Shown here in pieces: positions 13,015 through 23,259 of a DNA stretch of 64,000 bases. Position 1 is the stretch's first letter, and each line of letters begins with the position of its first letter. Origin of the DNA: Nymphaea colorata (lineage: Eukaryota; Streptophyta; Magnoliopsida; Nymphaeales; Nymphaeaceae). A program made the translations under genes and the position numbers. Location of the stretch: the NCBI RefSeq assembly GCF_008831285.2, contig NC_045138.2, positions 37,315,115-37,379,114 on the forward strand, written 5' to 3'. Below the pieces are notes generated by a model. It was not told where the DNA came from. It searched no databases and saw only the letters and a program-made list of their open reading frames with translations.

Positions 13015-16000
13015 CGTGATGACTCTTCCTTTCTTCCCCTCCCTCGATAAACCCCAGAAATTGCAGGCAATCGAAACCGACCCTCCGAGAAGAAAAAGGA
13101 AATAGATCTCACAATCTCCGGGACGAATGAATCCGGAGGAGAGACGAGCCGGCTTCTTCCCTCCCTCCCAAAACCCTAGAAATCTGGAGACGACGAGAGA
13201 GGGGAGGGATAACGAGAGGAGGGCGCTTTACCTCTTCCCTCCAGAAGAAAACCCTAGGAAGCCTTCTGTCCGCCTACGGTTCGGATCCCTTGTGTGTTTA
13301 TACTTGGCGCGTTTCATCGAGCCCTTGGGTTGTGCTCCGAGTTTGGACTCCTCTAACGGCACTCACCGGGTCAGACTTATCTCCCTCAGGAGGGTCCATC
13401 TTGTTCTCGGACACATCCTGTTCTTCCAAACACTTCCTTACATATCTACGTTCTTTTGCAAAAAATTAATATAATTATATCTTTACTAACAAATTTATGA
13501 ATAGTATCTATAAAATATATCATGTTATAAAACATAATATGTTTATTTTAAAAATATTTATATTTGTAAAACACAATGTTCTTGCGTTTTATGAACAGTT
13601 CATAGTCCTTGTGTTTACTGTTTGCGTGTGCCCTCAGGGTTGCAGCGGAACACCCCGCAGGCGTCTGCTCCGCGTCACAAGCGAGATTAGCAAATGTCCT
13701 CACTTTCGGATCCGGTTTAGATCGGTCGGGTTTGCGGCCAAATCTCACCTTCGGGCTTCGGGCCGTTCGTTTCCATCCTTTTTCTTTTCTCTTGTTTTCT
13801 GTTTTTTCTTTTTTACTTGCTCTCTTTTAGTGTTTCATACAACTATTCTCCTCACCTTAATATTAATATTAATTTATTTATGTTAAAAAATACAGAAAAC
13901 TGTCTCAAAATTTTGTTTAATTTCAGAAAAAACTGCTTTCAATATAAAACCCACAAAATTATATCCTTAAACCTCTAATTTGTTTTGGAGCTTAGGTGAA
14001 CATATGTATGATGCATTCTTCAACTTGGTGTTGCGCTTGCTGCCGTTTGTAGTTCAGATGAGTAACACACTGAAAAATGAATGACGACTACCATAGAATA
14101 GAATTAGAACCTTGGATTCTTGAGTGTGTTGCCACTTGATTGCACTATGCCTCTTAAAGATTAGTGCCATTTAGTTTATAGACAGTGAAGACCTCTCAAA
14201 TATTTAGATAAGTCAAAATATGTATGAGAAATGTGAATCTGTCATCATCACTGAAGAAAAAAACAAAGGAAAAGAAAACAATATACCCAAAACATATATT
14301 CTACCATTAGAAAAACCTTTGTTTTTTGCGATTGAATGCAAATGAAAGGGTATGTTGAACAAGCTGTCTGAGAAAAATGGCAGCCTCTTTTCGTTCATCC
14401 CTTTCATTTCATCCTTTTAACCTGTAGACTCACGCCATGACCATGTCTTTTACTGCGTTCAACTGGTTTGGATCTGAACGAGTTGAATTTGTACACGGTT
14501 GTTGACCTCCTCCTCACCTGAATGATGTCAAGTGCTCGGGATCCTTTCTAGTGCAAACCCTTTTGAAATTTTGATTTCTTGTTAAAAGAATTCAACAAAG
14601 TACAATTCGTATTACAAAGTGGTGCATGCATTGTAACATATGTGCAACGATCTTTTCTTGTTATTGTTGCTTTAGTTGCTTCCTTTCCACACTTTCTTCA
14701 GAAGCTTTCAGGCTTCACACGTTAAAATCACCGATTGAATGCTCACTTCATGATTCACCGATTGAATGCTCACACGCTAACCCCCCACATGAGCTCCAGT
14801 TGACAAAACTTTCCAAGGAAACCATTTCGGAATCTGCGATTCAAAAGAAGCCTTAATTTGACTTTCTTTTTCTTTAATCTTCCTCCTTGTCTTGATAATC
14901 ATGTGGTTCAAAGCCCTATGTTCTTTGATACCAACAGGAGAGATACCACAAACTTTAGCAAGAAAACAACTTTATTGTGACGCTGGAGTAATCCTATTAC
15001 TGGCGCTGTGTGCCCGAGTCAGTGTAGGGATGTCAATCTATCAACCTTGAGATTAGATAACACATGAAATTGTTTCAAAAAAGTCATACATGAAAAAATA
15101 ACATCCAATTAAAATATCAGATTGGATTCAGGCTTATCGATTGGATTCAAATTGGAATTTGGTTTGAAATAAGGGCTTTCGCCGGTGGTCATTCGCCGCC
15201 GGAGAAGCTGATTCCGTCGGTGGGCATCGGCGCATGCCCACTGTTTGAGATCATAAAAGTTTTTGAGCTCCATATCTGTCTGACTCATAACCAATGTGAT
15301 TACGTATAAATTAATGTTGAATCTTATGTTAATTGGATATCTATTTAGCACTAAGAAACAATGTTTGAATAATGGAGCTAAGATGAATTAACTAAAGGTT
15401 GGATCGATAAACGGGACTCTGAACGGTTTACATCCAGGGCGAAGGTTTTACGAGACAAGATTCAACTAAGGCAAGTTCATACCTCATAAATAAGTTGCGT
15501 GATCATTCACGAAAGCAATTGTAGAACACCGCTCATTTTATTATTTAAGTTATTGATATGGAATGGAAATCACAGTTAGTAACTAGTTTCTTCTATCCGC
15601 TAGTGGCAAATAACTGTACTTTAATGTTTCGTATTTGTATGCTATGCAACAAGATATTTTAATTATATCAAGTTGATGTCACAACTTATCATAAATACGC
15701 TTAGAAAACAAAGATCAACAGTGCCCTTTGTTGAACCTGATAGATACCAGTTGAACATACATGAATGCAAAAAAAAAAAGAAAAGGCCAAGCTCAATTTA
15801 TTGTAGCCAGGTTAATCACTCAAGTAAAATAATGTACGGTTGTCTTATATTGATTTGTTTTAGTTATGCATTTGATATTACAAATATATTTAAAAGGAAA
15901 AAAAGAAAAAAAAATAGAGTTAAAATTTCTACCATCAAATTTATTCATAAGTTTCATTTCCTAGCCATTTTTCTCGGTATTGCCAAATGGGCCAAGTGGA

Positions 16001-16505
16001 AAGTCTCTCGGGATCACAAGAAAGAGAGAAGCTGACATATGAAGAAGATCCATAAAACGTATGCTCGTTGGTTACTTGCACATGCATTGTCAAGTGTTTG
16101 ACTATCGAGTAAATGATTTTTTTTTTTCACACTTTTATTGATACAGATAAATGAAATTAATAATTATGCCATTATTGTCAACGAAAAATTCAATTATTAT
16201 TAGAATGACATCATTTCCATTGGGTTGCTTCTTGCTAGAATTTGGTGATGTGGATAACTGTATATATACGACCCATACCTATGAAAAATCGTGGGCATAG
16301 ATTTGATAGAACTTTTCGAAGAGAAAAAAAATATTTATATCTGACTGAGAAAGTATAACGCAAATGTTGGTGGGTTTAAAGGCTTAAAGATGGATTTATC
16401 AAAGAGAAGAAAAAAAATGAAACTGAAGTTTGAAATCATGGAAAGGGGGATTTGTACTTGAAGTGTGACTTGTAATGCGTGCTTTCACCCCAAGATGGAA
16501 ACATC
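13015..16505. other. Intergenic spacer: eIF3e 5' region, then gene-free DNA
   Basis: About 13015-13300 is the pyrimidine/purine-rich 5' UTR and promoter of eIF3e. The rest to 16505 is AT-rich with only short unsupported ORFs. A GC-richer patch at about 13620-13780 and another near 15180-15245 have no recognisable protein. At 14702-14776 the phrase CACCGATTGAATGCTCAC is repeated in tandem. No RNA gene was recognised. Confidence 0.5.
13171..13256. promoter_or_regulatory. Two telo-box motifs upstream of eIF3e
   Basis: AAACCCTA occurs at 13171-13178 and again at 13249-13256, both read on +, 157-242 bp upstream of the eIF3e start codon on -. Telo boxes are known to be enriched near the starts of plant genes for ribosomal proteins and translation factors, which fits the neighbour. 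Function here is inferred. Confidence 0.5.
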
Positions 16506-16961
16506 CATCATCACATGCGCAACTTTTTTAATGGGCAACATATATATCTGGCATTATGTCTTGATCAATCTTACGAGAGACGCGCCAACCGGCCTATCCA
16601 AGGACAGAAATGACTTGGAAACATCCACTACATGGGCAATCTTTATATATCAATAACATATATTTTCCCCAACATATGCCAATAACATATTTATTTTATA
16701 TCGGCCCTAACTACTATTCAAGTTATCAAACTTGTAAGAGAAGCGCAACTTATACACACACTCACACACTTCTCTTACAAGTTTGATATCTTAATTAGGA
16801 GCTATATATATATGTTAATGATAAATAAAGACTGTGCATGTAATGGATGTTTCCAAGGATAGGCAGGTTGGTGCTTCTCTAGTAAGTTTGATCACTTGAT
16901 CAGGACTTAAGGCCAGACATACATGTTGCCCATTAAAAAAGGTAGCACATGTGATGTATGT
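16506..16961. repeat. Imperfect long inverted repeat (foldback element)
   Basis: The left arm (about 16506-16631) and right arm (about 16838-16961) are reverse complements with mismatches and indels. Shared landmarks are TTTTTTAATGGGCAACAT, GCCTATCC and GGAAACATCCA with their complements on the right. The central part holds a second, perfect hairpin. No coding capacity is seen, consistent with a MITE-like foldback element before CA-1. Confidence 0.6.
16724..16788. repeat. Perfect 20-bp hairpin inside the foldback element
   Basis: TATCAAACTTGTAAGAGAAG at 16724-16743 is followed after a 25-nt CA-rich loop by its exact complement at 16769-16788. The left arm and its flank (about 16704-16748, beginning GGCCCTAACT) are repeated directly at about 16990-17034. 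Confidence 0.75.
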
Positions 16962-17032
16962 GTATATATATGCTTATGTATATATATGAGGCCCTAACTT
17001 CTACCCAGGTCATCAAACTTGTAAGAGAAGTG

Positions 17033-17034
<2 letters not shown>

Positions 17035-17092
<58 letters not shown>
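17035..17092. repeat. AT dinucleotide microsatellite
   Basis: An uninterrupted (AT)n run of 58 bp sits between the foldback cluster and the CA-1 promoter, directly after the third copy of the AACTTGTAAGAGAAG phrase. It is likely length-polymorphic. Confidence 0.95.
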
Positions 17093-17095
<3 letters not shown>

Positions 17096-17097
17096 TC

Positions 17098-17290
17098 ATG
17101 AGGCCATAAGTCCTAATCATGTATCAATCTATTAATCAGGTCCAGCTCAAGTAATCAAGTTTTGTTTATTTTAGATTTGGTGATTAGTTCACTGGTTAAT
17201 GAGGTCCTATGTCCTAACAAGTATCAATTTTTTATTAGTCGGGCCATAAGTCCAACTCAAGCAATCAGTTTGATTCAGATTTGGTGCAGG
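17098..17290. repeat. Diverged tandem repeat upstream of CA-1
   Basis: Two or more diverged units share GAGG(C/T)C-ATAAGTCC, AAGTATCAAT or ATGTATCAAT, TTATTAATC or TTATTAGTC, CTCAAG(T/C)AATCA and AGATTTGGTG. Landmarks recur at about 17101, 17198 and 17243. They end about 80 bp before the TATA box, so they lie in the likely promoter. Confidence 0.45.
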
Positions 17291-17367
17291 TCGACATCGG
17301 GTGTCCAAGCAGGTATTGGTTGTCCCGGATTCAACCCGCATTCATCCGGGGGTGACGGTCCCTTGCC

Positions 17368-17375
17368 TATAAAAG
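17368..17375 (+). promoter_or_regulatory. TATA box of CA-1
   Basis: TATAAAAG lies 46 bp upstream of the CA-1 start codon, in the context GCCTATAAAAGGAATC. This predicts a very short 5' UTR of roughly 15-20 nt. CA-3 has the same box and a similar spacing. Confidence 0.7.
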
Positions 17376-17413
17376 GAATCCGGCTCTAAGACACAGAGGA
17401 AAAACAAGACGAA

Positions 17414-19135
17414 ATGGCAGCGAACTCAAACTTCATCCTTCTCACCTCCTTCCTCCTTTTTGCTTTTCTCTCGTTTCCGTCCATCATCTGTGGTAATCTC
17501 TCTCTCTCTCTCTCCGCCATGTTTCTTTCATTTCTTTGCTTGACATATGACCAAACTTTTCTGAGAACGATGAACAGAGGAAGAATTTGACTATGAAGAA
17601 GGGAGCAGCAGAGGGCCAGAGCACTGGGGACAGCTCAATTACCCGAAATGGAAAACCTGTGGAGATGGAAAAATGCAGTCCCCCATTGATATTCAAAGGC
17701 AGAACGTCACAGTTTTTCCAAAGATGAAGGCACTGACAAGAAAATACAAGGCAGCCCATGCTGTTCTGAAGAACAGAGGCCATGATATCATGGTAAGGTT
17801 CGACCTTACTTGAATCTTCCCCTTTCTTTTTCCCCATACTCGTCTGAGCACACTGTGATGCTAAATTCAGACTAGAATTAATCTTCGTCTCTTGAACTGT
17901 TCCGTTTTTTAGCAACTGCTCTAATCTCGTGCCAACGCCTTTGTTTCTAATTGCAAGATACTGGTGCTTTGTAGATTCTGGGCCATGCATATGCTTCTGA
18001 TAAATGATCTTAGTACCATTTTACATTGCTAAGTAAAAGGACCAAGTCCCGTGTTATCCGTCTGCAGTTTTTTTCCCCTTATTACACGGAAACTGCACCA
18101 GACAATGAGACTTAGTCGCTTTTCCCGTGACTCAAAATCTCATGGATGCCCTTATGTCCCGGAGAAGTCTCCTCTTTTAGAAAGAGGATCGAGTAATCAA
18201 ATTACGCTAACCTGTGTAGGTGGCGGATCTTAGAGGGCGTTTCATTGGTAGCTGAAATAATGCGCTCCTTGAACTTAGTAATCCGATAGAAAATGTAGTA
18301 CACCAAGAACTGGACAGAAGAACACCGAATACAATCCTTTTAAGAACGTAAGAAAATTTGATGGGACGCGCAAATTGTTAGAGAAAAAAAATCTCTTCCT
18401 ATGGCGTTTCTAGTAAGCAGAGGAACACTTTATACTATTGTTTCATTGTTTCATTAAGAGTTGAAGCCCTCACCCGTCTCTGCATCTTTTCATCCCTTTT
18501 TCACAACTTTACAACAGTTTGAAATTGAAATGAAAAGTGACCACCTATCATGCTCCGTCTTCTCTATTGCAAGAACCTGTTGGAGGTTCTCTATAGCGTC
18601 GCACTTAACATGCCACATCCAAAGTCTTGAGCATGATTAAACCCACCATAAAGTGGATAAGACTTGAGAAAACGGCATGTCCCATACGATTGGCAATGAA
18701 TGACAAGAGTGAAAGCTGATTAAATAACATAATGTACCATAATTAACACAAAATTGAATGAAGAGAATAAAGAAATTGTATTTCATTGTGTTTCTACGCA
18801 TCATTTACAAGGTATATATATAGAAACTATTAGATAAGAATCAAGAAAAGATCATATCTCTGATTTTTGCTCTTATAAGATTATCATTCCTAATTGGTTG
18901 CGGTTTCTGAATCTGCAACTTCTAACAACTCATCCTCTTGATTTTGGGGGATCTTGATACCTTGATTTTGAGCAATTTCTGATTCCTTGATTTTGGGCAA
19001 TCTTCTTCAACCGTTACAGGGAGTAACGTTCTAAAAGAAAACAAAAAACTCAGGTATTGTTCTTCCGCAAGATTTCCTCTTATTGGCCTTCTGAAGCATC
19101 ATGCGTCTCAGAGATTGATAGAACATATACAGTAA

Positions 19136-19183
<48 letters not shown>

Positions 19184-21334
19184 CTTCAAATTATAACGAT
19201 GGTAGTTGCAGGTTAAGAGATCGAAGCAAACTTAAGATAGTAGGTGTAAAAATGGATCTGAACGGACGACTGTCGATGTGCCATGGTGCAGGTTGAATGG
19301 ACGGAAGATGCAGGCTACATTTCTATCGGAAGAACCAAGTATTTCTTGAACCAGTCTCATTGGCACACACCTTCCGAGCATCACTTGGACAATAGAAGGT
19401 ATATGGAGGTTCAGTGGTGGACGCTTAATTTGCCTCATAAGGATCAAGAGTCTTCATCGAGGGAAATAATATTGTTTTCATGATAAGCATTTTTTGTCTG
19501 GTTTTCTAGCTATGACATGGAGATGCACATGGTGCATAAGAGCAAAGATGGAAAGATAGCGGTGATTGGCATTCTCTACAGAATAGGTCATCGCGGAGAT
19601 AAATTTATCCGGGAGGTAAACTTCAACAACTACTGCACGGGACTGGCAAAGAAAAAAAAGAATAGTTCTTAACTCTTTCTTTTTTTTAGGAGAATAATTT
19701 TTTTCCTTGAATATTTATTGCAGTTGATGAACAAGATATTTTATCTAGCAGTAAACCGGAACCGGATTAAGTCGGTAGACTTAGGGTTGGTGGATCCAAA
19801 GCACGCCGGAATCGGGCGCGGTGGCAACTATTACAGGTACAATGGCTCCCTCACGACGCCAGCTTGTGACGAGGGTGTTCTCTGGACCGTCATGCAAGAC
19901 GTAAGTCCTTCTCCCCTTTGCTTTGTTGCTTTTACGTATGCATGGATTCGTGGAGCTAAGTTCCGTCGTGGACGTAGATCGTGACATTTTGGGGTTGGGA
20001 GTGGCTTCCCAAAGATACCATTTATGCACCCGAAAAAGTTGATGAATTTATATGTATGCAGTGTCATCACAGAAAATCTTTTTTGGGTTTTCAAGGGTGA
20101 GGTTTTTCCTCAACATAATTATACAAAAAATATGGTAAATTTTTAATTTTTTTTTTAAAAGTGAAAAACTAATAACACAAACAATAAGTAGTTTTTGTAA
20201 CAAATAAAAATTAAAAAAATGGAAAAAAACAGTTTGACATTAAAACAGTGTCAAAAAATGAATAAAATAAAAAAAGTTTCTCACCTTTCGTCATTTGTTC
20301 TTTGTTTCCTTCATTTTGTTTTATTAAGCATTAACCTTGGTTGCTTTACATTGACAGGTTCATAATGTGGCTCGCTATCAAATTCGTGCCCTACACATGG
20401 CAGTCGATCCCGTGAGTGCTCCTTTCACTTTTTAATATTTACTTTTCATAATTTTCATTTATATTTGGGTTTTTTAATGTATGTAAACATTTTTTAATGT
20501 ATGCAAATATTTTTAATGTATGTAAACTTTTTTTTTTTTTTTAAGGGTGAGTGGTTCATTCCACCGCCTTAAGAGAGGCCACCGGCCTCCCCTCGTCACT
20601 CTCCCCCCTAGGTTCTGAGCTTACTTTGGGCCCTTTTACGGGCCAGGGACTGAAGCGCGTCTGGAGCAGGTAGGTGATGCCCAAGGACTTGACTCGAGTT
20701 CTTAGCGGACAGAGCACTTCCCCCGCCCCCAGTGCACTACAACCCCTTGGAGTATGTAAACTTCTTTGGAAATTTCCTTTCCAAAGAAGTGGAGGAAATT
20801 CAGGCCATTAAAAGTTACTAGATTAACAATATCCAAAGAAATGGAGGAAATTCAGGCCATTAAAATTTACTACATTAACAATATTATTCTAAGTGGAAAA
20901 GCAATTAAGAGGAACCTATTTCCTCAAAAAACTGATTGAGAAAAAAAAAAATGCAAACAAGGGCAATTAGTAGAGCCGATGATGCTTTCCATGTTTCTCA
21001 AAAATTTTGCTGACCACAAACTTTGGAATAACATAAACATGCATGTAAAGAATTATTGAATGATATAAAATTCTCAAAGTATATATACTGAAACAAGTTA
21101 AAAAAAAAAATGCTGCTATGTGCCAAGATATTGTTGACATCTGATACTGTTGTGGTCTTATCGCTTCACTTTCATTTGATTCTAAGTTCGAGCGAACCTA
21201 CAGGGTTAGGTTTATTGGTTGCTTGTCTTAACTTGGGTCTTTTGTGGACGCAGGGATTTGAACGCAACGCCAGACCTATCCAGCCCACTAATGGCAGAAA
21301 GATTTGGTTGTACAAGCAGCGGCCATCTCAGTAA
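17414..21334 (+). CDS. Alpha carbonic anhydrase, CA-1 (most divergent copy)
   Basis: Seven exons: 17414-17492, 17578-17792, 19292-19398, 19510-19615, 19724-19900, 20358-20411 and 21254-21334; 272 aa. Residues 1-26 form a hydrophobic signal peptide, so the enzyme should enter the secretory route. The alpha-CA domain starts near GPEHWGQL. Zinc ligands are His121 and His123 (QSHWHTPSEH) and His140 (EMHMVH). The proton-shuttle His is His95 (NRGHDIM), and the substrate loop is SLTTPACDEG. The reaction is reversible hydration of CO2 to bicarbonate. It differs from CA-2/3/4 by TTPAC in place of TTPPC, a diverged segment VHNVARYQIRAL, and SEHHLDNRRY where the others keep an NGT/NGS glycosylation site; it has its own NVT sequon. 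Introns carry an LTR-like remnant, a GA repeat, a foldback element and a SINE. All coding phases are intact. Confidence 0.94.
18733..18927 (-). mobile_element. Possible solo LTR remnant in CA-1 intron 2
   Basis: Read on -, the segment begins TGTTAGAAGTTGCAG, has a TATA-like stretch (CTATATATATACCTTG) and an A/T-rich region with ATTCTCTTCATTCAATTTTG, and ends ATGGTACA. This resembles a short Copia-type LTR (TG...CA). I found neither a 5-bp target duplication nor a primer-binding site nor any pol sequence, so it may be a worn fragment or a coincidence. Confidence 0.3.
19133..19182. repeat. CG/GA compound microsatellite in CA-1 intron 2
   Basis: A (CG)n run (about 19136-19148) passes directly into (AG)n to 19182, about 110 bp before the acceptor of exon 3. 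Short GA runs also occur in CA-3 intron 4 (about 29516-29535). Confidence 0.9.
20055..20300 (-). mobile_element. Foldback (MITE-like) element, copy 3, in CA-1 intron 5
   Basis: AT-rich insert between CA-1 exons 5 and 6. It begins TGTCATCACAGAAAATC and continues GGGTGAGGTTTTTCCTC, the complement of the right end of the 9155-9490 copy. The interior (TAATAACACAAACAATAAGT) is the complement of that copy's interior. Borders are approximate, and the far end is degraded near TCACCTTTCGTCA. Confidence 0.45.
20530..20752 (-). mobile_element. SINE-like retroposon with target-site duplication, CA-1 intron 6
   Basis: A GC-rich block of about 220 bp lies in AT-rich intron. Read on -, it starts CTCCAAGGGGTTGTAGTGCA and ends in a run of at least 14 A (poly-T on + from 20530). 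It is flanked by identical 11-bp repeats TATGTAAACTT at 20519-20529 and 20753-20763. The GGGTTGTAGTGCACTGG and AGAACTCGAGTCAAGTCC segments are in the right place for degenerate tRNA-type A and B boxes. There is no ORF. The structure fits LINE-mobilised insertion of a tRNA-derived SINE; the family name is unknown. Confidence 0.7.
20781..20884. repeat. 52-bp tandem duplication in CA-1 intron 6
   Basis: Two head-to-tail copies, 20781-20832 and 20833-20884, each begin CCAAAGAA and contain GGAGGAAATTCAGGCCATTA. They differ at about three positions, so the duplication is young. The first copy overlaps a 12-bp palindrome arm (CTTCTTTGGAAA at 20761 with its complement at 20778-20789). Confidence 0.85.
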
Positions 21335-23259
21335 ATGACCTTCAATGGCAGAAATAATGCTCAACAAAACATTTTGTTCTCCTTGTCAAGAACAGTACTT
21401 GCCTGTCTCATCTGCTTCTTTGGCTATCTTGAATAAAAACCAAAGCTGGAAATATTCAGCGAAATCAGATGATGGAAAAATGTCATTTTCTGCACTTGAT
21501 CTCATTGCATGCCGTCAATGGATTTGGTCTCGAATTGGATGTGCACTTTAGTATGTCCAATCGATTTATCGTATGCTCACATGTTTGGGTTCAAATTCAA
21601 ATAAAGAAATGGACGTGCCATATCCAAATCTGAATATTAAATTCAAAATCAGAGTTTAACTATTAAATTCACATCTGGACCCGCGTGTGAACCATATTAT
21701 TATTATGTATATGTTAAAACTAACTTTCAAAATGTACGAATTGTGGATGTGGAATATTTATCTAAATTTGAATAAGATTAGATATTTATTTAAAACTGAA
21801 GTCAATTCTAGTCCGATTCTTCCATCGGATGTCAAATTCTTTTCCATATACAAACGGTGGATATGGAAAATTGTGGCCTTACCCAACCGGAAGCCGCCTT
21901 CACTAAGAAAAATATAACTTTTAGTGGCGGGGGAAAATGGTAGCAAAGATTGGCAAAGCGTCGCTGAAAGCCCGCTATCGTGACGTAGGGCATAATGCAA
22001 CACCATCAGTTAAAAATCATCAATGACGTGGGACATTCCCTGACAAGAAAAAGCATATATATCGTAAAAAGGACAAAAATTACGGTAGCATCTGGGTGAT
22101 TTATTTACCTTTTACTAGCCGATAGAGAGGCGGTAGTCTCCACCTCAATTTTTTAAAAAAAAAAATTACATCTAAATTTTAGACTTGTTTTATATAAAAA
22201 TTTTAAAAAATGATATTTCGATGTGTATCAAAATTTAAAAACTTTAGTTCAGTATTCTTCATAAAAAATGTCTGGTTCTATCCTTAATTTTGGACCTTTT
22301 ACAGTCGAAAATAGTAACACACTAGATTGTGATAGCGACCATAGATTTTGTAATACAGATCCATTAGAATGAACCACTTTGATGCACAATGGGCTACACT
22401 CTTGAAGAACTTGCTTAGTATCGTTGCCAGGACTCCCAAAATAAACCACTACCGTGCTATCAAAATGCCTACAAAAATAGGGACGGGGAAACATGTTCAG
22501 GCCAATTCAAATGGGCTTGATGCGCGCATACGTGCTCCAGCATGTTCCATAACCATGGAACAACACCGAACATATCAAATAACTATAGAGATTTTACGAT
22601 TGTTCTCAAGGAGTTTCATTCGAAGTTTCCAAATAACTAATTTGTATTAAAGGACGAAAAAAAAAACAATCCCAAAAATGTGATGCATAGGGCTACTATG
22701 AAAAATCCACACAATGTTGGCGTTTGTCTTATATTTGGAAATCAATATACAATTTTTTTGTATCCGATACAATTTCAACCAAGCATTTACTCTCTAATAA
22801 TCGTAGCTACTTAAGCATTTCACTCTCAAAATTTGGAAAAATGAACTTAAACAAAACATGAGCCGCACAAGTTATGCCTCAAAGAGGCAATTAAATGAAA
22901 GAAAATCGAGTTTTAAGTATGTTTAAGTTTCGCTTTGCATATGCAAATTTTTCGTTTTCATAATTCTTTGATTACCTCTAAAATATTGGAAGCGGTTGGT
23001 TCATATTGCTGGGGAGAGGACCCATGATGGTTCAACAACCACAGACCCTCCACTTGGCAGAAGCCATGGCCTCTGAGCAGAGGGCCCGGACAGTTCTTTC
23101 TCAAATAGCTCTTTGTCTCCCGCGGTTTCCGTTTCATAAGGACCAAGTTCATCGTTCGAACCTATAAAATGGGTTTCTTCGTCCCAAAAAGAACTGAACA
23201 ATTGACACTCTGTTTTCTCGCTTTCTGGATGAGTACTTAGAAGTTCAAGCAACTTGGCA
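21335..23259. other. Spacer between CA-1 and CA-2
   Basis: 1.9 kb of AT-rich DNA holds the CA-1 3' UTR and the CA-2 promoter. No carbonic anhydrase exon debris was recognised and the short ORFs on both strands are not protein-like. Repeated ATGGATATGGAAA-type phrases occur around 21745 and 21860. Confidence 0.5.
23163..23170 (+). promoter_or_regulatory. TATA box of CA-2
   Basis: TATAAAAT, in ACCTATAAAATGGG, lies 97 bp upstream of the CA-2 start codon. Spacing suggests a 5' UTR of about 60-65 nt, longer than in CA-1. Confidence 0.55.

Noticed and set aside
13127-13474. 115-aa ORF on + upstream of eIF3e
   Set aside because: Lies over the eIF3e 5' region and telo boxes; purine-rich composition rather than protein-like sequence.
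17035-17092. Long AT run as an origin or matrix-attachment site
   Set aside because: A simple microsatellite explains it; nothing else in the sequence supports the alternative.
17484-17990. 168-aa ORF on - across CA-1 exon 2
   Set aside because: Antisense shadow; the + strand matches alpha carbonic anhydrase with correct splice sites.
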